From NCBI RefSeq assembly GCF_016894385.1, contig NZ_CP069812.1, positions 1,178,001-1,242,000 on the forward strand: a stretch of DNA of 64,000 nt, in the 5' to 3' direction. Source of the DNA: Cupriavidus oxalaticus (GTDB lineage: Bacteria; Pseudomonadota; Gammaproteobacteria; Burkholderiales; Burkholderiaceae). A program made the translations under genes and the position numbers. Under the pieces are notes generated by a model. It had not been told where the DNA came from, made no database searches, and was given only the letters and a program-made list of their open reading frames with translations. Positions 1-8,204 of the stretch are shown piece by piece (position 1 is the stretch's first letter; each line of letters begins with the position of its first letter).

Positions 1-515
1 GTCAACTATGGCTCATTCGGACCTGGGACAAACGGCCATATGCTGGGCGAGCAATTGAAGGCGATAGCGCATATCGATACGATCCATGTAGCCTACAAGG
101 GTAGTGCACCAGCGATGGTGGATTTGATTGGCGGGGAAATTCAGTATGCTTTTTTTTGCCGATGGCCGCACTTGACATGGTCAAGGCGGGAAAGATCAAG
201 TCGATCGCTGTGTTAGCGCCGGAGCGCTTGGCGAACGCAGGCACTATTCCAACCAGTGCGGAAGCGGGCTTGCCTGCACTAGTGGGAGGGACACGCTTCG
301 GGATCCTGGCACCGGCGAAAACCCCTCGCTACGTCATTGATCGTATGCACGAGGCCGTGAAGACGACCCTGGCCTCGCCAGAGGTCAAGGCGTCATTGGC
401 GCAGCTCTATACATTGCCAATCGGTAGCTCGCCGGATGAGTTTACAAAGTTCATCACGACAGAGACCGGCAAGTGGCGAAAACTGGCTGCGGATATCGGG
501 ATGCGAGCGGAATAG
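1..515 (+). pseudogene. Bug/TctC-family solute receptor, 3' part, frameshifted
   Basis: The 5' end lies outside the window. Reading from base 1 gives a typical Bug (tripartite tricarboxylate receptor) segment, including NYGSFGPGTNGH and HVAYKGSAPAMVDL. Bug proteins are periplasmic receptors for carboxylates and related small molecules. The frame is lost in a T-run at 150-157, and the remainder (PMAALDMVKAGKIKSIAVL to the TAG at 513-515) continues one frame back. One extra T would restore a protein of exactly the expected family spacing between EIQ and KAGK. It is therefore a pseudogene, a sequencing error, or a gene read by -1 slippage on T TTT TTT. It converges on the GntR gene, 23 bp away. 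The family call is firm; its functional state is not known. Confidence 0.8.
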
Positions 516-538
516 GGGACCTGCCGGGCGACGCATGC

Positions 539-1258
539 CTATGCCACCGCAGCAGCTCGGCTCCGAAACGCGGCGGCGAAGTCGGCCGCGTTTCCAATGT
601 GCTCGCGCATCCGCAGTTCCGCCAGGTCGGGATCGCGCTTTTCGAGTGCATCCAGGATGCGCTCCAGTTCGCCTACCGCATCCTTCATACGCAAAGGCGG
701 GGAGGGCGTCATCTTCTTGAGCCACCGGAGCTTGTCCAGTAGATTGAGCAGACTGTCTGTCATGAGCCCATTGCCCGCGGTTCGGTAAATGGTCGAGTGA
801 AACAGTGAGTCCAACTCATTGAAATCGTCGAACGCGTCTGCTTCGAAATCGGCGTCACTATGCGGCATGAATCGACGAAACGCGACTCTCAGCTTGCGCA
901 GCGTGTCTTCAGTCATCCGCGTCGCTGCCTGTCGAGTCACGTACGTCTCTAACAGAAGACGGTATTCGAAAATCTCGTGGATCTCTTGTTCGGTCAGCGA
1001 GCGCACATAGGTTCCACTTTGCGGGCTCACGGCGATCCAGCCATCGTTCTTAAGCTGAGCGAAGGCGGTGCGGATCGGCGAGCGACCGCAGCCTAGTTCG
1101 TCCGCGAGGCGGGCTTCGGAGAGCTTCTCGCCAGGCGGGTAGTGCAGGCTGATGATGCGCTGCTTGATTTCGTTGTAGACGAGGGCAGCCACTGCGGAAC
1201 TTTCCGGGACCTTCAACTCGTTGCCGATCTTCACCTGCTTCTCCCCGTTGGCAAGCAT
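539..1258 (-). CDS. GntR-family regulator, FCD (FadR) subfamily
   Basis: This is a 239-residue cytoplasmic DNA-binding regulator. The N-terminal winged helix-turn-helix spans about residues 25-90 (IKQRIISLHYPPGEKLSEA, then GCGRSPIRTAFAQL). The C-terminal all-helical FCD ligand domain spans about 100-230 and carries the usual metal/ligand residues (ELDSLFH and a late REHIG histidine). It is transcribed away from the Bug gene at 1431, with a shared 140-172 bp promoter region. The palindrome at 1368-1379 fits the GT-N-AC core of FadR-type operators and recurs before the Rieske gene. That makes this protein the likely local regulator of the catabolic cluster (inference). The effector is unknown; such regulators usually bind a pathway acid. 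Confidence 0.88.
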   Translation of the reverse strand: MLANGEKQVKIGNELKVPESSAVAALVYNEIKQRIISLHYPPGEKLSEARLADELGCGRSPIRTAFAQLKNDGWIAVSPQSGTYVRSLTEQEIHEIFEYRLLLETYVTRQAATRMTEDTLRKLRVAFRRFMPHSDADFEADAFDDFNELDSLFHSTIYRTAGNGLMTDSLLNLLDKLRWLKKMTPSPPLRMKDAVGELERILDALEKRDPDLAELRMREHIGNAADFAAAFRSRAAAVA

Positions 1259-1367
1259 TTAGCTTTGCACTGAAATTGTATCAATGTAGTTGTCCAGTTT
1301 GGCGCATACGCCATTTCCGATGCTGGAATTTTGTGCTTTATGTGCACTGTTGGTGCTAGTAATCATT

Positions 1368-1379
1368 CTAGTTGACTAG
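1368..1379. promoter_or_regulatory. Candidate GntR operator, copy 1
   Basis: CTAGTTGACTAG is a perfect 5-2-5 inverted repeat (CTAGT/ACTAG) with the GT..AC core expected for FCD-GntR regulators. It lies about 50 bp before the Bug start codon and just downstream of a possible extended -10 (TGCTAGTAAT, 1354-1363). More CTAG half-sites surround it (1356-1359, 1393-1396). The identical 12-mer occurs at 2499-2510. Confidence 0.6.
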
Positions 1380-1430
1380 TTGTCTAATTGATCTAGCATG
1401 GGTATCGCCCCCACAACGAGGAGAACCCTC

Positions 1431-2396
1431 ATGTCCTTCCTTCGCCCCCTCCGCGGGCTGGCATTGGTCGCCAGCCTTCTCGCTTCTGTCGCCCATGCTC
1501 AATACCCCGACAAGCCGATTCGTTTCATCGTTCCGTTCCCGCCGGGTGGCGCCGTTGACGTTCTTGGACGCGTCTCGGCCAAGATGATCAGCGATTCAAC
1601 GCACCGGCCTGTTGTCGTCGACAACGTTGCTGGCGCTGGCGGGGCCATCGGCTCCAAGATGGCGGCACAGGCAAGTCCCGATGGCTACACGCTGTTGATG
1701 GGATCCACGAGTTCATTGTCGATCAATCCGATCTACCAGAAAGTCGGCTACGACCCGGTAAAAGACTTCACACCTATCGCCTTGGTGGCATCCGTTCCGC
1801 ATGTGCTCGTCGTGGATCCCGCGTTGCCTGTGAAGACCCTGCAGGAGTTCATTGCCTATGCCAAAGCCCGCTCCGGCAAACTCAACTTCGCGTCGTCGGG
1901 TCCCGGCACGCCTCATCATGTAGCGGGCGAAATGTTCAACCAGATGGCAGGGGTGAATTTGGTCCACGTGCCGTACAAGGGTACGGGACCCGGGCTTATC
2001 GACGTCATGAGCGGCCAGGTGTCACTGATGTCGGTAGAGATTCTCGCTGCAGCCCCCCAAGTCATCGCAGGGAAGGTCCGCGCGCTGGGCATTGCCGCCG
2101 ACCAGAGAAGTCCATTGCTTCCCGATGTTCCGACGGTAAGTGAAGCGGGGCTGAAAGGGTTCGAGGTGACGTCCTGGTACGGCGTGGTAGCGCCTGCAGG
2201 CATTCCCCAGGCAGTCGCAACAAAATTGTCTGCAGCGATCGGGCAAGGCTTGACCTCTCCGGAAGCCGTGGAAAAGCTTAAGGCGTTGGGTGCGCGGCCT
2301 GTCGGCGGTACGCCCGACCAGTTCCGGTCATTCCTGCAGAACGAAAACACGAAATGGGGAAAGGTCATGATGGCCTCCGACATTTCCAACAAGTAA
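1431..2396 (+). CDS. Bug/TctC-family periplasmic solute receptor
   Basis: This 321-residue receptor starts at the ATG at 1431, chosen because GAGGAGA ends 6 bases upstream and a normal signal peptide (MSFLRPLRGLALVASLLASVAHA) follows directly. The ATG at 1398 would add 11 residues with no ribosome site. Family landmarks are YPDKPIRFIVPFPPGGAVDVLGR near the mature N-terminus, GAGGAIGSKMAAQASPDGYTLL, and HVPYKGTGPGLIDVMSGQVSLM in the middle. Bug proteins bind small carboxylates, amides and related compounds in the periplasm, often without a partner TctAB transporter nearby; none is in this window. It is probably the uptake or sensing protein for the substrate of the Rieske cluster, since both promoters carry the same operator. 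Confidence 0.9.
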   Translation: MSFLRPLRGLALVASLLASVAHAQYPDKPIRFIVPFPPGGAVDVLGRVSAKMISDSTHRPVVVDNVAGAGGAIGSKMAAQASPDGYTLLMGSTSSLSINPIYQKVGYDPVKDFTPIALVASVPHVLVVDPALPVKTLQEFIAYAKARSGKLNFASSGPGTPHHVAGEMFNQMAGVNLVHVPYKGTGPGLIDVMSGQVSLMSVEILAAAPQVIAGKVRALGIAADQRSPLLPDVPTVSEAGLKGFEVTSWYGVVAPAGIPQAVATKLSAAIGQGLTSPEAVEKLKALGARPVGGTPDQFRSFLQNENTKWGKVMMASDISNK

Positions 2397-2459
2397 CTCG
2401 CCCGCCGCTCACGCACCCGGGAACGCGACCGTTCGGGACCGGGAAATCCCTATCCCCTC

Positions 2460-2510
2460 TTGACTCTGAAAGCTACGTTATCTACTCTGCTAACCATACT
2501 AGTTGACTAG
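2460..2510 (+). promoter_or_regulatory. Candidate promoter and GntR operator, copy 2
   Basis: The 178 bp between the Bug and Rieske genes holds a possible sigma-70 promoter, TTGACT (2460-2465) and a weak TACTCT (2483-2488) with 17 bp spacing. The palindrome CTAGTTGACTAG follows at 2499-2510, where the start of transcription would fall. It is identical to the 12-mer before the Bug gene. A repressor bound there would block initiation of the catabolic genes. The operator is clearer than the -10 box. Confidence 0.5.
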
Positions 2511-2574
2511 TTATCCAGATGGATTTGCAGTCTCATTGCCGAAGACTCCAGCACACCGCCCAAACGAGGATCAG

Positions 2575-3759
2575 ATGACAACGAACATCTTTGCCCCCGA
2601 GCACTACGCCGCCACCCGGCTTCCCTTGCATGAAGCCTCCCCTTTGCCGGGCTGGTGCTATACGTCCCCCGAGTGGTACCAACGCGAGGTCGACACCATG
2701 TTCCGCAAGGACTGGCTGTGTGTCGGCCGTGTTGAACAGGTGGCAGAGCGAGGGAGCTATTACTCCGTTGAGGTTCTGGGTCAACCGCTGATCGTCGTGC
2801 GCGACGAGAACGATGAAGTGAGGGTGCATTCGGCCCTGTGCCGCCACCGCGGCGCGATCATCACGGAAGGCGCGGGCAAGTGCCGCGCGTTTACCTGTCC
2901 GTATCACAGTTGGACCTACGCGCCGAGCGGCAAGCTGCTCGGCACACCGGGCAATCCGCCGCCCATGGCAGGCGTCGCCGGCTTCAAGGCGTCGGAGCAT
3001 GGTTTGCGCTCCATTCGCAGCGACATCTGGGCCGGCTTCATTTTCATCACGTTCAATGCGGACGCCGAGCCGCTGATGGCATGGCTCGGAGACCTGCCGA
3101 GTTACATGGCAAGCCACAAGCTCGACGACATGCAATGGACCCACCGGGACGAATACGTCGTGGACTGCAACTGGAAGGTGTGGCTGGAAAACGCATTCGA
3201 GAACTACCACGTGCCCACCATCCATCGAAAGCACGTTGATCCCAAGAATCCGCAGAACTGGGAGTTCGAGAAGACCCAGGGTTCCTGGGAGGCGATGTAT
3301 AGCCGGCGCAGCATTGTTGCCTATTCAGGCTTGCCTGAAATTGAGGGGATTGAGCCGGAAAAGGCGAACTGCCTCTTTCACATCTGGGTGCAGCCGACCT
3401 TGCAGATCATTGTGACGTCGTCCTACATGAAGTTCCGTCAGTATTTCCCGGAGGGTCCCGAGAAGCTCAGGCTGTACGAGAACTGGACGTTCCCGCGCAG
3501 CACAGTGGAACGTACGGATTTCAACGAGATCGTCGGTCCGGCCTATTACGAGAAATACTCGCAGATTGTCATCGAAGACCTGAGTATCAACCCCAACGTG
3601 CAGAAGGCAATGCGTACCGGTGCCTACGAACCCGGTCGCTTCTCGCTCGAAGAGTACATCGTGCACCGGATTGCCAATCACGTTCTCGATCGCGTGGTCG
3701 GGCCCGACTCCGAAGCTTCCCGCCAGAACCGTGAAGGCCCGGCCCTGAAGGCCGCCTGA
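2575..3759 (+). CDS. Rieske non-heme iron oxygenase, alpha subunit (CntA/GbcA-like)
   Basis: This 394-residue terminal oxygenase starts at ATG 2575, with GAGGA 4 bases upstream; the frame is open further 5' but has no ribosome site there. The Rieske [2Fe-2S] ligands are C89-x-H91 and C108-x2-H111 (CRHRG, CPYHSW). The mononuclear iron histidines are H212 and H217 (ENYHVPTIH), with a probable Asp in IEDLSINPN. The residue three before H212, which bridges the two metal centres, is Glu209; most ring hydroxylases have Asp there. Glu is reported for carnitine oxygenase CntA and relatives acting on quaternary amines. I infer oxidative C-N cleavage or N-demethylation rather than ring dihydroxylation; no small beta subunit is present. 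Electrons should come from the reductase two genes downstream. The exact substrate cannot be read from the sequence. Confidence 0.85.
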   Translation: MTTNIFAPEHYAATRLPLHEASPLPGWCYTSPEWYQREVDTMFRKDWLCVGRVEQVAERGSYYSVEVLGQPLIVVRDENDEVRVHSALCRHRGAIITEGAGKCRAFTCPYHSWTYAPSGKLLGTPGNPPPMAGVAGFKASEHGLRSIRSDIWAGFIFITFNADAEPLMAWLGDLPSYMASHKLDDMQWTHRDEYVVDCNWKVWLENAFENYHVPTIHRKHVDPKNPQNWEFEKTQGSWEAMYSRRSIVAYSGLPEIEGIEPEKANCLFHIWVQPTLQIIVTSSYMKFRQYFPEGPEKLRLYENWTFPRSTVERTDFNEIVGPAYYEKYSQIVIEDLSINPNVQKAMRTGAYEPGRFSLEEYIVHRIANHVLDRVVGPDSEASRQNREGPALKAA

Positions 3760-3793
3760 ACTGCGCTTCACTTCCAAACTTCGGAGGATATTC

Positions 3794-4819
3794 ATGACGC
3801 TCAACGCAGCCAGCCGCCAATACTCGGAAGCAGACCCGCTCCACATCCATATCGAGAACTCCCGCACGATGATGCCCGTATTTACGGTGCATCCCGAGCA
3901 ATACGAAGCGGCACTGTCACGCCACCCCGATATAGCAGCGCGCATCCGGACAACGTGGGGCAGCGATCAGGACATCTATCAGGATGCGATGCAGACTGCC
4001 GATGCAATGATTACGTATCGGTTCCCGCACAAGTCCCTGGCCAGCGATGCGAAGCGATTGAAACTGCTGCAGGTCCTGGGCGCAGGCGTGGATTACCTGC
4101 TGCCGCTGGACTGGGTGCCCGCCGGCATTCAAGTGCTGACCAATAGCGGAGCTCACCTCCCCAAAGCCGCGCAGTCTGGCCTGATGGCCCTGCTGATGGT
4201 CAATGCCCGCATGCCGGCACTGATGTGGAACCATCGGCGCCACGCGTGGGACCGCCAGTTCACGTCCGCGTTGAATGGCAAGACTGTGCTGATCGTCGGC
4301 GTCGGCTCGATCGGTGGGGGCATCGCCGAACTCGCAAAGCAGTTTGGGATGCATGTCATTGGCATCCGCCGCAGCGGGGCGCCTCATCCGCACGTCGACA
4401 GCATGCACAAGCCGGAAGCGCTGCACACTTTGCTGCCCCAGGCCGATTTTGTGCTTCTCAACACGGCTCTTACGGAAGAAACACGCTTTTTGATCGGTGA
4501 GGGCGAAATCGAGCTCATGCGCACGGGGGCTGGCCTCATCAACATGTCGCGCGGCGGCCTGATCGATCCGGCGGCACTTGATGTCGCGCTGAGGGCTGGG
4601 AAGCTCGGTGGCGCCATGATCGACGTGACATATCCCGAACCGGCGCCCGCCGACTGGCCGTATTGGGAAACGCCAAATCTGGTTATTACTCCCCACGTGC
4701 TATCGGATGATATCGAGCACTACATTCCGCACACGCTGGATCTCTTCTTCAACAATATCCGCCGCCACTTCAACGGAGAGACGCTGACGAATCTGGTCGA
4801 CCTCTCTCGCAGCTACTGA
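3794..4819 (+). CDS. D-2-hydroxyacid dehydrogenase (glyoxylate/hydroxypyruvate reductase-like)
   Basis: This is a 341-residue NAD(P)-dependent D-isomer 2-hydroxyacid dehydrogenase. GGAGG precedes the ATG. The Rossmann motif is GVGSIGGG (about residues 169-176). The catalytic Arg is in NMSRGGLID, the Glu in TYPEPAPADW, and the His in ITPHVLSDD. Such enzymes reduce glyoxylate, hydroxypyruvate or longer 2-oxoacids in the cytoplasm. The short C-terminus and lack of an ACT domain resemble GhrA rather than SerA. It lies 34 bp after the oxygenase gene and 14 bp before the reductase, so it is in the same operon. Together with the GlxR-like enzyme downstream it suggests the pathway yields a 2-oxoacid or glyoxylate-type fragment (inference). 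Confidence 0.85.
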   Translation: MTLNAASRQYSEADPLHIHIENSRTMMPVFTVHPEQYEAALSRHPDIAARIRTTWGSDQDIYQDAMQTADAMITYRFPHKSLASDAKRLKLLQVLGAGVDYLLPLDWVPAGIQVLTNSGAHLPKAAQSGLMALLMVNARMPALMWNHRRHAWDRQFTSALNGKTVLIVGVGSIGGGIAELAKQFGMHVIGIRRSGAPHPHVDSMHKPEALHTLLPQADFVLLNTALTEETRFLIGEGEIELMRTGAGLINMSRGGLIDPAALDVALRAGKLGGAMIDVTYPEPAPADWPYWETPNLVITPHVLSDDIEHYIPHTLDLFFNNIRRHFNGETLTNLVDLSRSY

Positions 4820-4833
4820 AAGGAACCCGCATC

Positions 4834-5799
4834 ATGAGTCAGGTTACCGACGAGCTTCGCCTGGTGAAGGTCGCGGCGATGCGCGAGGTCGCCGCCGACA
4901 TTGTGCAATTCGACTTGTGCGCGGCGGACGGGCGGCCACTGGCGCCATTTGCCGCGGGCGCGCACATTGATGTCCACACGCCATCCGGTCTGGTGCGACA
5001 GTATTCCCTCTGTGGATTGCCGGGCGAAACAGCGCAGTACAGCATTGCCGTCAAGCATGAACGTGGCGGGCGCGGTGGTTCGGCCAGCTTGCATGGCAAT
5101 GTCGAGGTGGGCAGTGCCCTGGGCATCTCGCCTCCCCGCAATCATTTCCCGCTGGCGGACGATGCGCTGCATACGATCCTCGTCGCGGGCGGAATCGGTA
5201 TTACGCCGATTCTCGCAATGATCGCGACGCTGGAGCAGGCCGGGAAATCCTGGGAACTGCACTACTGTGCGCGGTCCGAGCGCCATGCCGCCTATCATGC
5301 GCAACTGCGAGAGCGGCATCCTGGAAAAATCACCGAGTACTTCAGTGAAGAGCCGATTTTTCCGATCCAGGACGTTGTCGGCAAGATGGCGGCATCCTGG
5401 CTGAACATTCATCTGTACTGCTGTGGCCCGGCCGGCCTGATGCACGCGGTGCAGGCTTCTACGCCCGAGGCGGCTTCACAGCGGGTGCATTTCGAATGGT
5501 TCGCTGCCCCCCAGGATGACGGCAAGCCGAACGAGCCTTTCGAGATCGAGATCGCTTCAAGCGGAAAGGTCTTCCCTGTGTCGGCAGAGGAGACCGCACT
5601 TGAGGTGTTGCGCGCCCACGGTATCGACATCGGGAGCAGCTGCGAGGAAGGGGTATGTGGCACCTGCGAGGTGCACGTCCTGTCCGGCTGCATCGAGCAC
5701 CGCGATGTGCTGCTGAGCGAGGCGGAGCGCGCGGGCAACAAATGCATGATGACCTGTGTGTCCCGTGGCCGGCGTGAGCGCATAGTCCTTGACCTTTAA
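4834..5799 (+). CDS. Oxygenase reductase, FNR-like domain plus C-terminal [2Fe-2S] (phthalate dioxygenase reductase family)
   Basis: This 321-residue reductase starts with an AAGGA ribosome site. Domain order is flavin binding (about 10-105, RQYSLCG), NAD binding (about 110-225, GGIGITPILAM and CCGPAGLM), then a plant-type ferredoxin domain (about 235-321) with CEEGVCGTC and a distal cysteine in MMTCVSR. This order matches the reductases VanB, PobB and CntB, which feed single-component Rieske oxygenases. It is therefore the likely electron donor of the Rieske protein at 2575. Its TAA stop lies inside a short tandem repeat. Confidence 0.92.
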   Translation: MSQVTDELRLVKVAAMREVAADIVQFDLCAADGRPLAPFAAGAHIDVHTPSGLVRQYSLCGLPGETAQYSIAVKHERGGRGGSASLHGNVEVGSALGISPPRNHFPLADDALHTILVAGGIGITPILAMIATLEQAGKSWELHYCARSERHAAYHAQLRERHPGKITEYFSEEPIFPIQDVVGKMAASWLNIHLYCCGPAGLMHAVQASTPEAASQRVHFEWFAAPQDDGKPNEPFEIEIASSGKVFPVSAEETALEVLRAHGIDIGSSCEEGVCGTCEVHVLSGCIEHRDVLLSEAERAGNKCMMTCVSRGRRERIVLDL

Positions 5800-5824
5800 C
5801 CTGACCATTAACCTGACCATTAAC
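5796..5824. repeat. 12-bp tandem repeat over the reductase stop codon
   Basis: TTAACCTGACCA occurs twice in tandem (5796-5807, 5808-5819) and is followed by a third partial copy, TTAAC. It spans the TAA of the reductase and the 43-bp spacer before the RidA start. Expansion by a 12-bp unit would lengthen only the spacer. Slippage duplication is the simplest origin. Confidence 0.8.
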
Positions 5825-5842
5825 GCCGACGAGGAGAAGAAA

Positions 5843-6997
5843 ATGGGCGTCCCCGCATCAAACGAGCATATTCCTTCGTTGCGCCGCGTCGGCGAGACTG
5901 TCTATGTGGGATTGCAGTTGCCACTCTCCTCCGCGGGAGGAACGGACATTGCCGAACAGACCGACCAGGTTTTTCGGAGCCTTGTCGCACGTCTGGAGGA
6001 GGCCGGTGGCACGATGGCAGACCTCACCAAACTACATACCTACTATCTCTTCGCAGGCGACGGTGCGGACGTGACCGCGTACTGGGAGCGAATGACCGCA
6101 GTACGCCTGCGCCATCTGGCCAACCCGGGGCCGGCGGCCACCGCGCTGCGTGTCCATGGGGTCGGACATGGCCAGGCATTGATTGCAGTCGATGGCATTG
6201 CCGAACTCTGCCGCGACAAGCAGCGCATCATGCCCGAACATGCATGGGATTGGAGTATTCCAACGCCATTCTCGCAAGGCTGGCGCGTGGGCGAGAAAAT
6301 CTATGTCGGTGGCCAGATATCTGCAGACCGGCAGGGGCGGACCATTGCACCGGGTAGCGCGGTTGCACAGACGAAGAACACGCTGGAATACATCGAGCAT
6401 GTCCTGCACGACGCGCAGGTAAATTGGGCCAATGTATGCGCGCTGAAGATTGCATACAAGCATGGCGGTGATGCCGAGGCATCCCGACAGCTTGGGGCGT
6501 CCATCGTGGCCGAGGTCGCGCGTCGCTTCCCGGCACAAAGGCCCGTCATCACCGTTATTGGCGTTGACTTGCTGTACGAGGGTTTGCTGCTCGAGATTGA
6601 TGCAGTCGCTTCAAGAGACGTGGGTCTGCCAGTGAGGCCGGAATATGCGGCGTCGCACGTAGCGCCGCTGGCGTTCTCGCCCGGGTGGCTCAGTGGCGGC
6701 GAGCTGTACATAGGAGCGCAGTCAAAGTCGGATGCCGGACAGCTTGAGGCTCAGCTCGAAGGAGCCTTGGCCGGGCTCGCAGCGGTGATCCGTGCCAGTG
6801 GCGCTTCTGTCGGAGATCTGGTCAAGCTCAACGTGTTTCTTCTGCCGGGCGAGTCCACCGAGACAGTACACCGGGTTCTTGAGCGGTTCCTGTCACCGGG
6901 CCGTACGGTCGTCAGCATCGTCCAGGTGGCGGGCTTCCTCGTAGATGGCCAGAAAGTGCAGGTCGATGGCGTGGCCTTGCCGGAGCAGAGGTCATGA
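5843..6997 (+). CDS. Triple RidA-domain protein
   Basis: This 384-residue protein starts at ATG 5843, with GAGGAGAAG just upstream. It contains three consecutive RidA/YjgF-like domains: about 15-122 (GETVYVGLQLPL to IAVDGIA), 142-256 (GEKIYVGGQIS to LEIDAVA) and 277-380 (GELYIGAQSK to VQVDGVAL). RidA proteins normally have one domain of about 130 residues, form trimers, and hydrolyse reactive enamines and imines with a conserved Arg. The Arg is present in domain 2 (R233, AQRPVITV) and domain 3 (R354, PGRTVVSI). In domain 1 it is missing (PGPAATALRV). A single chain could mimic the trimer with one altered site. Its place after a C-N-cleaving oxygenase suggests it clears an imine intermediate (inference). 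Confidence 0.85.
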   Translation: MGVPASNEHIPSLRRVGETVYVGLQLPLSSAGGTDIAEQTDQVFRSLVARLEEAGGTMADLTKLHTYYLFAGDGADVTAYWERMTAVRLRHLANPGPAATALRVHGVGHGQALIAVDGIAELCRDKQRIMPEHAWDWSIPTPFSQGWRVGEKIYVGGQISADRQGRTIAPGSAVAQTKNTLEYIEHVLHDAQVNWANVCALKIAYKHGGDAEASRQLGASIVAEVARRFPAQRPVITVIGVDLLYEGLLLEIDAVASRDVGLPVRPEYAASHVAPLAFSPGWLSGGELYIGAQSKSDAGQLEAQLEGALAGLAAVIRASGASVGDLVKLNVFLLPGESTETVHRVLERFLSPGRTVVSIVQVAGFLVDGQKVQVDGVALPEQRS

Positions 6998-8106
6998 TCG
7001 ATGCGATCAGCCTTACTCAGGAATTGGTGCGGATTCCGTCCGTTAATCCGCCGGGCGACGAAGAGCGCTGTGCGCGCTATCTTGCTGGGTTGCTGGCCGA
7101 CGCCGGCTTTAGTGTGGAACTGGATGTCTTCGGTCCGCACAGATTCAACCTGGTCGCGGTGCTCAACGGAAAGGGCGAGGGCAAGCCGCTAGGCTTTACC
7201 GGACATCTGGATACCGTTCCACTTGGCGCTGCCCGATGGGAGCACGATCCGTTTGGTGCGGAAATCGTCGACGGAAAACTATACGGTCGTGGCAGCAGCG
7301 ACATGAAGGCTGGCATTGCCGCGTTCATCGTCTCCTGTTTGCAGGCACGCGACACAATCCGCGAAGGTAACGGTTTGCGGCTGCTATTGACCGGCGGGGA
7401 GGAAACCGGATGCGACGGTGCGCGAGCGCTTGCAGCCAGTGGAAAGGGGGCGCAGGCCCTCTCCCTGCTGATCGTCGGGGAACCCACCGCAAACTATCCG
7501 TGCATCGGCCACAAGGGGGCGCTTTGGCTTGAAGGCGTGGCATTTGGCAAGACCGCCCACGGCTCGATGCCCGAAAAGGGCGACAACGCCATCTACAAGG
7601 CAACACGCGCCATCGAGACATTGCGCGAGATGCGTCTTGAAGACCAGCATCCGCTGATGGGTCGTGCAACACTGAACATCGGAACCTTCCACGCAGGGCT
7701 CAATATCAATTCGGTGCCGGACCGGGCGACATTCACGGTCGACATGCGGACAGTACCAGGCATGGTCCACGAATGCCTGTGCAGCAAGCTCAGGAACCTG
7801 TTGGGCAATGGCATCGCGCTGGAGCCGCTTGTCGATGTCCCGCCCCTGCATTCCGAGGCAGGGAATCCGGCCATCGCAGCCGTGTTTGACGTCTGTGCGA
7901 AGTACCACGATGCCCCGCTCGTTTCCCGTTCCGTTCCGTTCTTCACTGACGGCAGCACGCTCGGCCCGCTCACAGGCAATCCACCGACGGTGATTCTGGG
8001 ACCGGGTGAGCCCGCCATGGCGCATCAGACCGACGAGTATTGCCACACCGCACGCATCGAGGAAGCGGTGACCATCTATCGATCGATCATCGAGGCGCAT
8101 TGCTGA
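6994..8106 (+). CDS. M20-family amidohydrolase/deacylase (ArgE/DapE type)
   Basis: This is a 370-residue cytoplasmic metallohydrolase. Its ATG overlaps the RidA stop (ATGA), so the two genes are translationally coupled. The di-zinc ligands and general base are visible: H71 and D73 (GHLDTVP), D103 (SSDMKAG), E136-E137 (GGEETGCD), and a late His in MAHQTDEYCH. The dimerisation lid begins near GKTAHGSMPEKGDN. The family removes N-acyl, N-succinyl or N-carbamoyl groups from amino acids. It is not the housekeeping argE or dapE by context. A role in hydrolysing an amide bond of the pathway substrate, or of the RidA product, is inferred. Confidence 0.87.
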   Translation: MIDAISLTQELVRIPSVNPPGDEERCARYLAGLLADAGFSVELDVFGPHRFNLVAVLNGKGEGKPLGFTGHLDTVPLGAARWEHDPFGAEIVDGKLYGRGSSDMKAGIAAFIVSCLQARDTIREGNGLRLLLTGGEETGCDGARALAASGKGAQALSLLIVGEPTANYPCIGHKGALWLEGVAFGKTAHGSMPEKGDNAIYKATRAIETLREMRLEDQHPLMGRATLNIGTFHAGLNINSVPDRATFTVDMRTVPGMVHECLCSKLRNLLGNGIALEPLVDVPPLHSEAGNPAIAAVFDVCAKYHDAPLVSRSVPFFTDGSTLGPLTGNPPTVILGPGEPAMAHQTDEYCHTARIEEAVTIYRSIIEAHC

Positions 8107-8204
8107 GCGCCGGGGTCCAGGCGGGAAGACCGGTTCGGGCGTGTGTATATCGGCGCGTATCAAGAATCTATACGAGCGAAACACCATATCTTGGAGACTT
8201 TGAG

